Assembly (NCBI RefSeq): GCF_036059255.1
Contig: NZ_CP107947.1
Location: 7,502,001-7,566,000 of the forward strand
DNA length: 64,000 nt
Source: Micromonospora sp. NBC_00389
GTDB lineage: Bacteria; Actinomycetota; Actinomycetes; Mycobacteriales; Micromonosporaceae
Reading direction: 5' to 3'
Within the stretch, counting starts at the first letter, position 1. Each line of letters opens with the position of its first letter. The notes under the pieces were generated by a model that did no database searches, was not told the origin of the DNA, and saw only the letters and a list, made by a program, of their open reading frames with translations. The position numbers and the translations under genes are program-made. Of the stretch, positions 25,985-35,555 are shown in pieces.

Positions 25985-27592
25985 ATGACCGTCGGGGTAC
26001 GCCAGCAGCCGCATGGGGCGGGCAACCCGCGCCTCCGGCCCGGCGCACGCCCCGGACTGGTCGGCTGGCTCACCGGGCTGGCCCTGCTCGCCGGGGTGGG
26101 CTACCGGCTCTGGTTGCTGGGCCACGCCGCGCCACCGACGAACAGCGACGAGGCCACCATGGGGTTGGCCGCGCTGCACATCGCCCGGGGCGAGAACTTC
26201 CCGGTCTGGTTCTATGGCCAGCAGTACATGGGCACGCTGGAGGCGTACCTGGCCGCGCCGGTGTTCGCTCTGGCCGGCGGGCCGTCGCTGCTCGGCCTGC
26301 GGCTGCCCACGCTGGTGCTGTACGCGGTGTTCCTGCTGCTTGCCTGGCGGTTGACGGTGCGGCTGACCGGGGACCGCTGGTTCGGGCTGCTCGTGGTGGC
26401 GCTGCTCGCCCTCGGCTCCGACCGGGTCGTCAAGAACCAACTGATCGCCGGCGGCGGCTATCCCGAGATGAACGCCGCCGGGGTGGCGCTCGCCCTGCTC
26501 GCCCTGGACCTGGCCACCGGCCGGCCGGGGCGGCGGCTGGTCCGCTGGGCGGCGTGGGGGCTCCTGTCCGGCCTGATGCTCTGGGTCGACCCGCTGGTGC
26601 TGCCGTACATCCTGGCCACCGGGGCGGTGCTGATCGGGTTCTGCCGCCGGGAACTGCGCGGGGCGGCCGGGGCGCTGCTCGGGGCGGCCGCCGCGCTGGG
26701 GGCGGCCCCGCTGCTGGTGCACAGCCTGCTGACCGGCCGGAACCCGCTGCACGCGGTACTCGCCGCCGGCGGGGCGAACGCCACCGCGGGCTGGGCGGAC
26801 CGGCTGCACGGCGGGCTGCTGCTCGGCCCGCCGCTGGGCATGGGCTTCTGCGCCCCCGGGCAGTGCGCCACCTGGCAGCTCTGGTGGGCGCTCGCACTGC
26901 CGGTGCTGCTGGCCGTCGCCGCCGGGACCGTCTGGCGAACGATGCGCCGGTCGTCCACCGCCCCGGCTGACCCGTCGCCCCGGGTCACGGCGGCGATGCG
27001 GCTGGCTCTCGCGCTGGCCGCGGTGGCCACCCTCGTCGCGTACACCGCGAGCAGCGCCGCCGGGCTCACCCCGGTGGAGAGTTCCCGCTACCTGTCCTGC
27101 CTGCTCATCTCCCTGCCGGCGCTGCTCTGGCCACTGTGGATGGCGGCCCGGCACCGAGCCGGGTGGACCGTCGTCCGGCCGGTCGCGCTGGTCGTGCTCG
27201 CTGCCACGTTGGGCACCACCGCCCACGCCACGTGGCAGGCGACGCAGACCGCCCCGGCGATCCGGGCCGCCGAGGCCCGGCACGCCGAGCTGGTGACCAC
27301 CCTGCGGCAGCTCGGCGTACGGCACGTACGCGCCGGCTACTGGACCTGCAACCGGCTCACCTTCGCCAGTGGGGAGGACGTGATCTGCGCGGTCGTCGAC
27401 GACACGCTGCGCCCCGGCTTCGACCGCTACCCCGCGTACCGGCGGGAGGTGGAGCGCGCGGCGGCACCGGCCTGGGTCGCGCCGGCCGACTCACCGCTGG
27501 CGACCCGGCTCGACGAGCGGCTGCGCGCCGCCCCGGGCAGCCTGGACCTGGTCACCCTGGACGGCTGGCGGATCTACCTGCCGCACGCCTGA
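25985..27592 (+). CDS. Membrane protein, GT-C/PMT-like glycosyltransferase candidate
   Basis: 535 residues. Helix 1 (about 26-46) is followed by PTNSDEATMGLAALHIARGE; an Asp-Glu pair in the first external loop is the hallmark of the ArnT/PMT-like GT-C fold, which uses polyprenyl-phosphate sugars. About ten further helices and a C-terminal soluble segment with NRLTFASGEDVIC follow. It is distinct in sequence from the 20490 protein. It converges on the LuxR-type gene, with two 33-bp repeats at the junction. Substrate and product unknown; likely cell-envelope polysaccharide or glycoprotein work. Confidence 0.72.
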   Translation: MTVGVRQQPHGAGNPRLRPGARPGLVGWLTGLALLAGVGYRLWLLGHAAPPTNSDEATMGLAALHIARGENFPVWFYGQQYMGTLEAYLAAPVFALAGGPSLLGLRLPTLVLYAVFLLLAWRLTVRLTGDRWFGLLVVALLALGSDRVVKNQLIAGGGYPEMNAAGVALALLALDLATGRPGRRLVRWAAWGLLSGLMLWVDPLVLPYILATGAVLIGFCRRELRGAAGALLGAAAALGAAPLLVHSLLTGRNPLHAVLAAGGANATAGWADRLHGGLLLGPPLGMGFCAPGQCATWQLWWALALPVLLAVAAGTVWRTMRRSSTAPADPSPRVTAAMRLALALAAVATLVAYTASSAAGLTPVESSRYLSCLLISLPALLWPLWMAARHRAGWTVVRPVALVVLAATLGTTAHATWQATQTAPAIRAAEARHAELVTTLRQLGVRHVRAGYWTCNRLTFASGEDVICAVVDDTLRPGFDRYPAYRREVERAAAPAWVAPADSPLATRLDERLRAAPGSLDLVTLDGWRIYLPHA

Positions 27593-27600
27593 GGGTGGCC

Positions 27601-27666
27601 GAGCCGCCCCGGCTCGCTCGTCAGCGGGGTGCCGAGCTGCCGCGGCTCGCTCGTCAGCGGGGTACG
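27601..27666. repeat. Two tandem 33-bp repeats over the end of the LuxR-type gene
   Basis: Units 27601-27633 and 27634-27666 share GGCTCGCTCGTCAGCGGGGT. The second contains the gene's stop codon (TCA at 27654-27656 on the plus strand), so the gene's 3' end seems to have been duplicated outward. Confidence 0.75.
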
Positions 27667-30662
27667 GCGGGCTCGGTGAGCAGGCCAAGGCGGTGCGCCA
27701 GGGCGGCGGCCTCCACCCGGTTGGTCACGCCCAGCTTGGCGATGATCCGGGACACGTGCACGCTGGCCGTCTTCGGCGAGATGAACAGCCGCTCGGCGAT
27801 CCGGCTGTTGCTGTGCCCCTCGGCGACCAGGAGCAGCACCTCCCGTTCCCGAGCGGTCAGCAGATCGGTGCCGGGGCCGCCCTGGCCCGCTCCGCGCAGG
27901 CCGACCCGGCGGGCCAGCGTGGCGGCCGTATCGGCCAGCGGCGTCGCGCCCAGTCGCCGGGCGATCTCGGCGGCCTCGGTGACCGCCGCCGCCACCTCGT
28001 CCCGCTCTCCGGCCGAGGCGGCCGCCTCGGCCAGCGCCAGCAGTGCCCGGCCCAGCGGGTACGGCTGCCCGTCGGCGCGCCACGCGTCCACCGCCGCACG
28101 CCACGCCGGCAGCGCCTGATCACCGGCCGCGAGCAGCGCGGTGACCTGGGCGGCATGCGCCCGCGCGCCCGGATGCAGCGCGGGCAGATCGGCCGCGAGC
28201 GCCGCGACGGCGGCGGCCAGCTCCCGGTCGCCCACCCGGGCGGCGGTACGAGCGACGGCGCTGAGCACCGGCCAGCCCTCGCGGGGCAGCTGCGGCAGGC
28301 TCCCATCGGCCAGCGCGACGCGGGCCGCCCGGACCGCCTCGACCTTGTCGTCGGCGGCCAGCGCCGACTCGATCGCCAGCTCGTGCAGGGGCAGCCGATG
28401 GTTCGGCCACAGGTAGGGCCGGCCGAGGAAGGCCAGCGCCCGGTCGACCAGCTCGTCGGCGGCCGGGTGGGCCCGGGCCAGCCGCAGCCCGGCGCCCAAC
28501 TGGAGCCAGTGCAGCCCGGTGACGCCGGACAGGTCGATCCGGGCTGCCTCCGCGCACACCGCCTCGGCCTCGTCCCACCGGCCCAGCGCGATCAGCGCCT
28601 CGGCCCGGTTGGACAACAGGTACGCCCCGGTGGAGCGGCTGATTCCCACTCGCCGCGCCTCGGCCACGCCGGCTTCGGCCGCCTGCGCGGACTCGGCGTA
28701 GCGACCCAGCTCGCAGAGCAGGTCCGACCGGTACACCATTGCGAGCACCAGGGTTGGCGCGTCACCGGACGCACGGGCGGCGGCCTCGGCCCGGCTCAGC
28801 TCGGCCAGCCCTCGCTCCAGGTCCCGCTCGCCGTGGCACAGCAGGGCGATCCGCGTGGGCAGCAGGGCCACGTCCTCGCCGAGCGCCTCAGCGTCCGTGG
28901 CGGCCTCGGCGGCCACCCGGGCGGCCTGCTGAGGGTCGATCTTGACCAGGTGGGCGGCGATGTCGGCGAGCAGTTGCACCCGCTCCACACCGGCCGGGCC
29001 GCCCGCCGCCAGCCGGTACGCCTCACCCAGCTCGCTGCTGCCGTCGCTCTTGCCGAGCAGGGCCAGCAGTCGACCCCGCTGGTCCTGCAGGCGGGCGGCG
29101 CGCAGCGGCGCGGCGTCGGCGTCCACCTCGGCCAGGCCGGCCCGGGTCAGGGTGATCGCACGGCTGAAGTCGCCCGCCGTGACGGCGGCGCCCAGGGTCT
29201 GCTCCAGCAGCGCCAGGTGGTCCATGCCGAGCCGGTCGGCGGCGTCGGGCACCAGCTCCCACAGCTCCAGCGCCCGTTCCAGCAGCCGGCGCTGCTCGGC
29301 GTAGGCGTACCGGTCGGCGGCGGCGCAGGCCGCGGCCAAGGCGGCGACCAGGGCTCGCGGATGGTCGTGCGCGGCGTACCAGTGGTGGGCGATCTCGGCC
29401 GGTGCCCGGCCCTCGGCGACCAGGTGCGGCTGGGCCACGATCGCGGCGGCGAAGCGGGCGTGCAGCCGGGCGTGCTCGCCGGGCAGCAGCTCGTCGTGCA
29501 CGGCTTCGCGGACCAGCGCGTGTCGGAACTCGTAGTCGCCGTCCGGGTCGGCCACCACCAGCTGGGCGGCGACGGCGGCGCGCAGCGCGTCCTCCAGCTC
29601 CGCCTCGGGCAGCGCGGCGACCTCGGCGATCAGGTGGTGGGCGAAGCGGCTGCCGCCGGCCGCGGCGATCCGCAACACCCGCTGGGCCGGCTCGGGCAGC
29701 CGGTCCACCCGGGCCAGCAGCAGATCGCGCAGCGTCTCGGGGAGCGCGGCGCAGCCGAGCGGGTCGCCGGCGACGGCCAGCTCCTCGATGAAGAAGGGAT
29801 TGCCCTGGGTACGGTCGTGAATGTCGTCGACGGCGCGGGCGGTCGGCTCGGCGCCGAGCAGGTCCGCGAGGATCGCGGCGGTGCCGTCGCGGTCCAACCG
29901 GCCCAGCTCGACCCGCTCGACGCCGCGGGCGCGGTCCAGCTCGGCCAGGAACGGGCGCAACGGATGCCCACGCTGCAACTCGTCGGTGCGGTAGGTGCCG
30001 ACCAGCAGCAGCCGGCCCGGCCGGGCGGCCCGGACCAGAAAGCCGATCAGGTCCCGGGTGGAGCGGTCCGCCCAGTGCAGGTCCTCGATCACCAGCACCA
30101 GCGGCCGGGCGTCGGCGAGCCGCTGGAACAGCTCGGCGACCAGGTCGAACAGGTATCCGCGCGGGGCGTCGGTGAGCGGCGCGGCGGCCGGCACGGCCAG
30201 CGCCGCCGGCACCCGACCCAGCTCCGGCAGCAGCCGGGCGAACTCCGCCTCGTAGCCGGCGAAGACCTCGGCGCCGTCGGCGCGCAGCACCGCGCGCAGG
30301 GCGGCGGCGAACGGGGCGAACGGCAGGCCGGCCTCGCCCAACTCCAGGCACTGGCCGACCAGCACCCGGGCTCCGGTGTCGGTGGCCCCGCCCGCGAACT
30401 CCTCCAGCAGCCGGGTCTTGCCCACGCCCGCCTCGCCACCGACCAGCACTGTGCTCGGCTCCCCGGTGCGGGCGCGGGCCAGCGCGCCGCGCAGCGCGGC
30501 AATCTCGCGCTGGCGGCCGACGAGGACGGAGCTGGCGGCACGTACGGTCACGGGAACGAGCATGCCATGGCGGCCCACGCCGCCGGCCCCGCCGATCGGC
30601 CGGTGACCGAGTGGCGGGGCCGGCGACGGGACGGGCGCGGCGGCTGGGGCGGGCGCCGTCAC
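27654..30662 (-). CDS. Large ATP-binding LuxR-family regulator (LAL type)
   Basis: Up to 1002 residues. An AAA/ORC-like ATPase module begins at SSVLVGRQREIAALRGAL with Walker A GGEAGVGKT and Walker B LVLVIEDLHWADRS, followed by a long all-helical TPR-like sensor region and a C-terminal LuxR helix-turn-helix (LTAREREVLLLVAEGHSNSR and ISPKTASVHVSRIIAKLGV). LAL regulators control carbon use and secondary metabolism. Start uncertain: GTG at 30662 overlaps the upstream small ORF's stop (GTGA), suggesting coupling, while the ATG at 30563 matches the usual N-terminus better. No target is evident nearby. Confidence 0.88.
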   Translation of the reverse strand: MTAPAPAAAPVPSPAPPLGHRPIGGAGGVGRHGMLVPVTVRAASSVLVGRQREIAALRGALARARTGEPSTVLVGGEAGVGKTRLLEEFAGGATDTGARVLVGQCLELGEAGLPFAPFAAALRAVLRADGAEVFAGYEAEFARLLPELGRVPAALAVPAAAPLTDAPRGYLFDLVAELFQRLADARPLVLVIEDLHWADRSTRDLIGFLVRAARPGRLLLVGTYRTDELQRGHPLRPFLAELDRARGVERVELGRLDRDGTAAILADLLGAEPTARAVDDIHDRTQGNPFFIEELAVAGDPLGCAALPETLRDLLLARVDRLPEPAQRVLRIAAAGGSRFAHHLIAEVAALPEAELEDALRAAVAAQLVVADPDGDYEFRHALVREAVHDELLPGEHARLHARFAAAIVAQPHLVAEGRAPAEIAHHWYAAHDHPRALVAALAAACAAADRYAYAEQRRLLERALELWELVPDAADRLGMDHLALLEQTLGAAVTAGDFSRAITLTRAGLAEVDADAAPLRAARLQDQRGRLLALLGKSDGSSELGEAYRLAAGGPAGVERVQLLADIAAHLVKIDPQQAARVAAEAATDAEALGEDVALLPTRIALLCHGERDLERGLAELSRAEAAARASGDAPTLVLAMVYRSDLLCELGRYAESAQAAEAGVAEARRVGISRSTGAYLLSNRAEALIALGRWDEAEAVCAEAARIDLSGVTGLHWLQLGAGLRLARAHPAADELVDRALAFLGRPYLWPNHRLPLHELAIESALAADDKVEAVRAARVALADGSLPQLPREGWPVLSAVARTAARVGDRELAAAVAALAADLPALHPGARAHAAQVTALLAAGDQALPAWRAAVDAWRADGQPYPLGRALLALAEAAASAGERDEVAAAVTEAAEIARRLGATPLADTAATLARRVGLRGAGQGGPGTDLLTAREREVLLLVAEGHSNSRIAERLFISPKTASVHVSRIIAKLGVTNRVEAAALAHRLGLLTEPAVPR

Positions 30663-30826
30663 CGGTGGTCGTCACCGGTGCGGCGGACCTGGCGCCGGCC
30701 TAGCCAGCTGCGGCCGGCCGGGCGTGACACCGAGCGGGCGAGTCGTTCCGCCGCCGCCTCGGCGCGCAGCTCAGCGGCGTGGGTACGGTGCAGGGAGAGC
30801 AGAAATTCTGCGTCGTTGCCGAACAT
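30659..30826 (-). CDS. Small 55-residue protein coupled to the LuxR-type regulator
   Basis: Begins MFGNDAEFLLSLHRTHAAEL and continues as one charged Ala/Glu/Arg helix with a basic tail. ATG at 30826 has AAGGAG at 6-nt spacing, a far better site than the regulator itself has. Its TGA overlaps a GTG of the downstream gene (4-bp GTGA overlap). Short proteins of this appearance are common in Micromonospora and usually hypothetical (recalled). It may be a leader that sets regulator translation or a small partner of it. Confidence 0.6.
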   Translation of the reverse strand: MFGNDAEFLLSLHRTHAAELRAEAAAERLARSVSRPAGRSWLGRRQVRRTGDDHR

Positions 30827-31020
30827 GTCGGGCTCCTTCGTGGCGTCGTCATCTTTCTGCTGATGACTCTTCGCGCGAAGGCCCCACCCGGGCATGGGCA
30901 CACCGCCTGATCTTCCCCGGTGCCACCCTCCTTACCCGCCCGCCAGAGACGCCTGAGGCGACGTAAGGTACTCAGCCGGCCGGCACCCGGACGCGGATCA
31001 ACGGGGCCGACGGCGCCCAC

Positions 31021-31026
31021 TAGACT
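31021..31026 (+). promoter_or_regulatory. -10 element of the DUF4191 gene (leaderless)
   Basis: TAGACT ends 7 nt before the ATG at 31034. Confidence 0.55.
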
Positions 31027-31033
31027 CTCCGAC

Positions 31034-31720
31034 ATGGCAAAGCCCCAGGAGAAGGTCTCGTTCGGCCAGCGGCTGAAGCAGATCGGGATGGTGTTCAAGT
31101 TCACCGCCAAGCAGGACCGGTGGTTCGCCCCGCTGGTCGCCGCCGCGGTGCTCCTCCCGCTCGCCGTCACCGTGGTCGCGGTCATCCTCTGGAGCTGGAT
31201 CTGGCTGCCGGTCGGCATCCTGTTCATCCTGCTCGCGGTGCTGATCGTGCTGAACCTGCGGTCCAACAAGGCGATGATGAACGCCGCCGAGGGCCAGCCC
31301 GGGGCGGCAGCGCAGATCATGGAGAACATGCGCGGCGACTGGCGGGTCACCCCGGCGGTCAGCTCCACCACCCAGATGGACATGGTCCACCTGGTGATCG
31401 GCCGGCCGGGCGTGATCCTGCTGGCCGAGGGCAACCCGCAGCGGGTGCGCGGCCTGCTCGGGCAGGAGAAGCGGCGGCTGTCCAAGGTGATCGGCTCCGC
31501 CCCGCTGCACGACTACGTGATCGGGCAGGACGAGGGCGAGCTGCCGATCCGCAAGCTGCGGACGACGCTGCTGCGGCTGCCCCGCGCGCTCTCCGGCAAG
31601 GACGTCAACTCGCTGGACAAGCGGCTGAAGGCGCTCACCGCCCGCCCGCAGATGCCCAAGGGCGCGATCCCGAAGAACATGCGGCCGCCGGGCAACTTCC
31701 GCCAGTCGCGGGGCCGCTGA
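31034..31720 (+). CDS. DUF4191 family membrane protein
   Basis: 228 residues. Cytoplasmic N-terminus (KVSFGQRLKQIGMVFKFTAK), two closely spaced transmembrane helices (about residues 34-73), then a soluble region with RPGVILLAEGNPQRVRGLL and a basic C-terminus. Corresponds to M. tuberculosis Rv2219, which lies between lipA and the RDD/glnA1 genes, the same relative order as here. Function unknown. ATG at 31034 with TAGACT 7 nt upstream indicates a leaderless message; a hairpin with T-tract follows. Confidence 0.88.
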   Translation: MAKPQEKVSFGQRLKQIGMVFKFTAKQDRWFAPLVAAAVLLPLAVTVVAVILWSWIWLPVGILFILLAVLIVLNLRSNKAMMNAAEGQPGAAAQIMENMRGDWRVTPAVSSTTQMDMVHLVIGRPGVILLAEGNPQRVRGLLGQEKRRLSKVIGSAPLHDYVIGQDEGELPIRKLRTTLLRLPRALSGKDVNSLDKRLKALTARPQMPKGAIPKNMRPPGNFRQSRGR

Positions 31721-31740
31721 CCCCCCGCCGTACACCGAAC

Positions 31741-31766
31741 GGAGCCGGACCTACAGGTCCGGCTCC
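31741..31766 (+). terminator. Terminator after the DUF4191 gene
   Basis: 11-bp stem GGAGCCGGACC / GGTCCGGCTCC, loop TACA, followed by TTTCCGTT. Confidence 0.8.
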
Positions 31767-31826
31767 TTTCCGTTACCCCACCGCGTCCCCGACCCTGGCC
31801 CCGCCCCTGGCCCCGGTGCGGGCGCC

Positions 31827-31928
31827 AAGATCGCGCTGGATGTAGTGGCCTGGAACACCAGGGATGCCACTACATCCTGGATCGAGCGCGATCTTGCCGG
31901 AGGCGTTCCTGATCGAGCGCGATCTTGC
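31827..31928. repeat. Complex inverted and direct repeats between convergent genes
   Basis: The left arm AAGATCGCGCT plus GGATGTAGTGGC (31827-31849) matches the complement of 31866-31895, which carries an extra 7 nt (TGGATCG). GATCGAGCGCGATCTTGC then recurs directly at 31880-31897 and 31911-31928 (period 31). It occupies the gap between the convergent DUF4191 and RDD genes. Confidence 0.75.
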
Positions 31929-31955
31929 GGGTCGCGGTCCCTGGCACCGGGGGGG

Positions 31956-32354
31956 TCAGTTGCGGGGTGCGTCGACGATGACCGAGCCGGTGAGGCGGTC
32001 GTGCAGCCCACGGCGGTGCTCGTCCATGATCAGGGCGGGGACGACCAGGGCCAGCAGCAGGCCCCGGAGCAGCCCCTGGAACAGCCCGATCCGCCCGCCG
32101 TCGGCCCAGCTCACGCAGCGGATCTTCGTGATGTACATGCCCGGCGTCTGGGCGAACAGGCCGAGGAAGAGGCCGTACTCGAGGATCAGCACCAGCACCG
32201 GCGCCCAGCCGTCGCGCACCGGGTCGGCGAAGATGTTGGCCACCAGCAGGCAGAGCACCCAGTCGATGATCAGCGCTCCGAACCGCCGACCGAGGCTCGG
32301 CGAGGTGAAGGAGGGGTCGGTGGCGGGCGCTGCCGTGGCGTGCGGGTTGGTCAC
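31956..32354 (-). CDS. RDD family membrane protein
   Basis: 132 residues with two to three transmembrane helices and the family motifs LGRRFGALIIDWVLCLL (the Arg-Asp pattern of RDD), TPGMYITKIRCV and GLHDRLTGSVIV. RDD proteins are linked to ion transport or membrane maintenance, without a firm role. In M. tuberculosis Rv2219A has the same place before glnA1, although here the orientation is reversed. A TTG at 32363 is possible, but TACCCT 8 nt before the GTG at 32354 favours the shorter form. Confidence 0.85.
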   Translation of the reverse strand: MTNPHATAAPATDPSFTSPSLGRRFGALIIDWVLCLLVANIFADPVRDGWAPVLVLILEYGLFLGLFAQTPGMYITKIRCVSWADGGRIGLFQGLLRGLLLALVVPALIMDEHRRGLHDRLTGSVIVDAPRN

Positions 32355-32362
32355 AGCGGTCA

Positions 32363-32368
32363 AGGGTA
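32363..32368 (-). promoter_or_regulatory. -10 element of the RDD gene (leaderless)
   Basis: TACCCT on the minus strand, 8 nt before the GTG at 32354. Confidence 0.45.
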
Positions 32369-32443
32369 TCCGCGTCGGGATCGGGGCTTTCGGGTGCCGC
32401 CCCTCGCCGCGTGCCTAATCGGGCTAATCGCATCAGATGTCAT

Positions 32444-32449
32444 TACAAT
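32444..32449 (+). promoter_or_regulatory. Candidate -10 of glnA1
   Basis: TACAAT in a less GC-rich stretch upstream of glnA1; it would give a leader of about 160 nt containing a 7-bp hairpin (32494-32510) and the GlnR-like box. Confidence 0.4.
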
Positions 32450-32520
32450 GGCACAGCCGGTACGGCGTTCGCGGCGGGCCGAAAGCGGTGGAAGAGCGTC
32501 GCTGACGCTCCGCGAGCGAC

Positions 32521-32536
32521 GTAACACGGCAGAAAC
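32521..32536 (+). promoter_or_regulatory. GlnR-like box upstream of glnA1
   Basis: GTAAC-ACGGCA-GAAAC fits one GTnAC-N6-GAAAC half of the actinobacterial GlnR operator exactly. The second half expected for a full site is not evident. It lies 80 bp before the start codon. Confidence 0.55.
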
Positions 32537-32616
32537 ATCGGAGACATGGCCGGGCAACCGCTTGGGAATAGCGTCGCCAGAAGCCTAGCCACCCAGTGGA
32601 CGTGCCAGGAGGACGT

Positions 32617-34029
<1,413 letters not shown>

Positions 34030-34041
<12 letters not shown>

Positions 34042-34060
34042 GCTGCCTACGACTGCTGAG
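34030..34060 (+). repeat. Duplicated glnA1 tail
   Basis: TACGACTGCTGAG, encoding the last Tyr-Asp-Cys-stop of glnA1, is repeated 18 bp later (34030-34042 and 34048-34060). Confidence 0.65.
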
Positions 34061-34077
34061 CAGTCGCTCCATCACCG

Positions 34078-34113
34078 GCCGGCCCGGCTCCGCGATCGCG
34101 GAGCCGGGCCGGC
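34078..34113 (+). terminator. Terminator of glnA1
   Basis: Perfect 17-bp palindromic stem (GCCGGCCCGGCTCCGCG-type arms centred on AT at 34095-34096), followed by TGCTTTATAAC. Confidence 0.85.
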
Positions 34114-34130
34114 TGCTTTATAACGCCCCC

Positions 34131-34156
34131 CGATATACCTTCGTCTCCGATATATT
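34131..34156 (+). promoter_or_regulatory. PadR promoter with repeated CGATATA
   Basis: CGATATA occurs at 34131-34137 and 34148-34154 (17 bp apart). TATATT (34151-34156) ends 6 nt before the GTG at 34163, indicating a leaderless, probably autoregulated transcript. Confidence 0.6.
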
Positions 34157-34162
34157 GAGGCG

Positions 34163-34528
34163 GTGGACACACCGCTGCGCGAACCCACCTTCCTGATCCT
34201 CACCGCGCTCGCCGTCGAACCAATGCACGGCTACGGGCTGATCGGCGAGGTCGCCGCCCTCTCCGACCACCGCGTATCCCTCCGCCCCGGGACGCTCTAC
34301 GGGGCGCTCGACCGGCTGGTCGACGCCGGCCTCGTCGAGGTCGACCGGGAGGAGGTGGTGGACGGCCGGCTGCGCCGCTACTACCGGCTCTCCCCCGCTG
34401 GCGACGCGACCCTGAGCGCCGAGACCGAGCGGCTACGTCGCAACGTCGAGGCCGCGACCGCCCGGCTGGCCGAGCGGGCTCGCGCCGCCCGGCCGACCAC
34501 CCCACGCGTGGCCGGAGGGTTGGCATGA
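34163..34528 (+). CDS. PadR-family transcriptional regulator
   Basis: 121 residues. PadR winged helix: FLILTALAVEPMHGYGLIGE, RPGTLYGALDRLVDAGLVEV and RYYRLSPAGDATLSAE. It overlaps the following membrane gene by 4 bp (ATGA), so the pair is one operon. The repeated CGATATA boxes in its promoter are likely its own operator. A second PadR/membrane-protein pair of the same design occurs at 60550-61853. Confidence 0.92.
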   Translation: MDTPLREPTFLILTALAVEPMHGYGLIGEVAALSDHRVSLRPGTLYGALDRLVDAGLVEVDREEVVDGRLRRYYRLSPAGDATLSAETERLRRNVEAATARLAERARAARPTTPRVAGGLA

Positions 34529-35499
34529 CTGATCTTGAGCGCCGTTACCTGCGACTGCTGTCCGCCTACCCCGCCGACTACCGGCGCGCCCGTGGCGCCG
34601 AGATCGTCGGCACCTACCTGGACCTGGCCGCACCAGGTCGACGTTGGCCCTCGCCCGCGGACGCCGTCGACGTCCTGCGCGGCGGGCTCCGCCAGCGGGT
34701 GCGCGCCACCGGCGCGGCCGACCTGGTGCCGGGCGTACGCCTCGCGGCCGTCCTGGCCCTCCTGGCCGCCACTTCGCTCGCCGGGGTCTGGACGGTGCTG
34801 GAGCTACGCCCCCCACCGCCCGAGTTCGGCGATCCAGCCGCCGGGCCGTTCGTCTCGCTCGGCATCGTGGCATGGACCGCCTGGGGGCTCGCCGCGCTGG
34901 TGCATGCCCTGGCACCCGCTCGGTGGACCCGGCGCGCCGTCGCGCTCGCGGTGCTCCTCACGCTCGCACTCGTCCCCGCCGCCGCACTCACCGGCCTGCC
35001 GCGCCCGCCACTGTTCGTGCTGCTACCGCAGGTCGGGTTGGGCCTGGTCGCACTCGGCGCACCCGACGGGCTGCCGGCGCCGCTGCGAGCGATGCCGCTG
35101 GTGGCCGCCATCGGCGCCAACCTCGCGGGGACGAATCTGTTGCACCGGCATGTGTTCGCCGGGAGCTACTACACCTGGACGGTAGTCCCGGTCCTGCCGA
35201 GCGCCGCCGTGGTGGTGCTCGGCGTGGTGGTGCTACTCGGCGTGGGGCTGGCGCTGCGCGGCGACCACCGGGGCGGCTGGGCCGTCCTGATCCTGCTCAC
35301 CCCGGTGTGCCTGCTGGCCCTGCAACCGCTGGCGGGGGCGCTGGACGGCATGCCGAGCAGGTTCATCCCGAGCTGGACGGCGCTAGCCGCGACGGCTGTC
35401 CTGGTGACACTGGTCGGCCCCGCACTGCTACCGCTGGCGCTCGCCCTGCGCACCCGCTGGACCCGGCTGGCCCGGACCCACCCCAGCCTCCCCCGCTGA
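34525..35499 (+). CDS. PadR-associated polytopic membrane protein
   Basis: 324 residues. A cytoplasmic N-terminal helix pair (ERRYLRLLSAYPADYRRARG, then AEIVGTYLDL) precedes about eight transmembrane helices. The N-terminus with a YPADYRR-type motif is characteristic of membrane proteins coupled to PadR genes in actinobacteria (recalled); function unknown, possibly envelope-stress sensing or efflux. Translation couples to padR through ATGA. Its TGA stop lies inside the left arm of an inverted repeat that also supplies the stop of the convergent gene. Confidence 0.75.
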   Translation: MTDLERRYLRLLSAYPADYRRARGAEIVGTYLDLAAPGRRWPSPADAVDVLRGGLRQRVRATGAADLVPGVRLAAVLALLAATSLAGVWTVLELRPPPPEFGDPAAGPFVSLGIVAWTAWGLAALVHALAPARWTRRAVALAVLLTLALVPAAALTGLPRPPLFVLLPQVGLGLVALGAPDGLPAPLRAMPLVAAIGANLAGTNLLHRHVFAGSYYTWTVVPVLPSAAVVVLGVVVLLGVGLALRGDHRGGWAVLILLTPVCLLALQPLAGALDGMPSRFIPSWTALAATAVLVTLVGPALLPLALALRTRWTRLARTHPSLPR

Positions 35500-35555
35500 T
35501 CATGGGGTTGGCGGCCCTTTCAGAGATCGACAGCGCCGCCAACCTCATGATCAGC
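35495..35555. repeat. Inverted repeat providing stop codons for both convergent genes
   Basis: 21-bp arms 35495-35515 (GCTGATCATGGGGTTGGCGG...) and 35535-35555, one mismatch, 19-nt spacer. The plus-strand gene stops at TGA 35497-35499 and the minus-strand gene at 35551-35553, one in each arm. It shares its design with 18973-19031. Confidence 0.82.

Noticed and set aside
32494..32510. 7-bp hairpin in the glnA1 leader as a glutamine riboswitch
   Set aside because: Too small and without glnA-RNA motif features; noted only as a leader hairpin.
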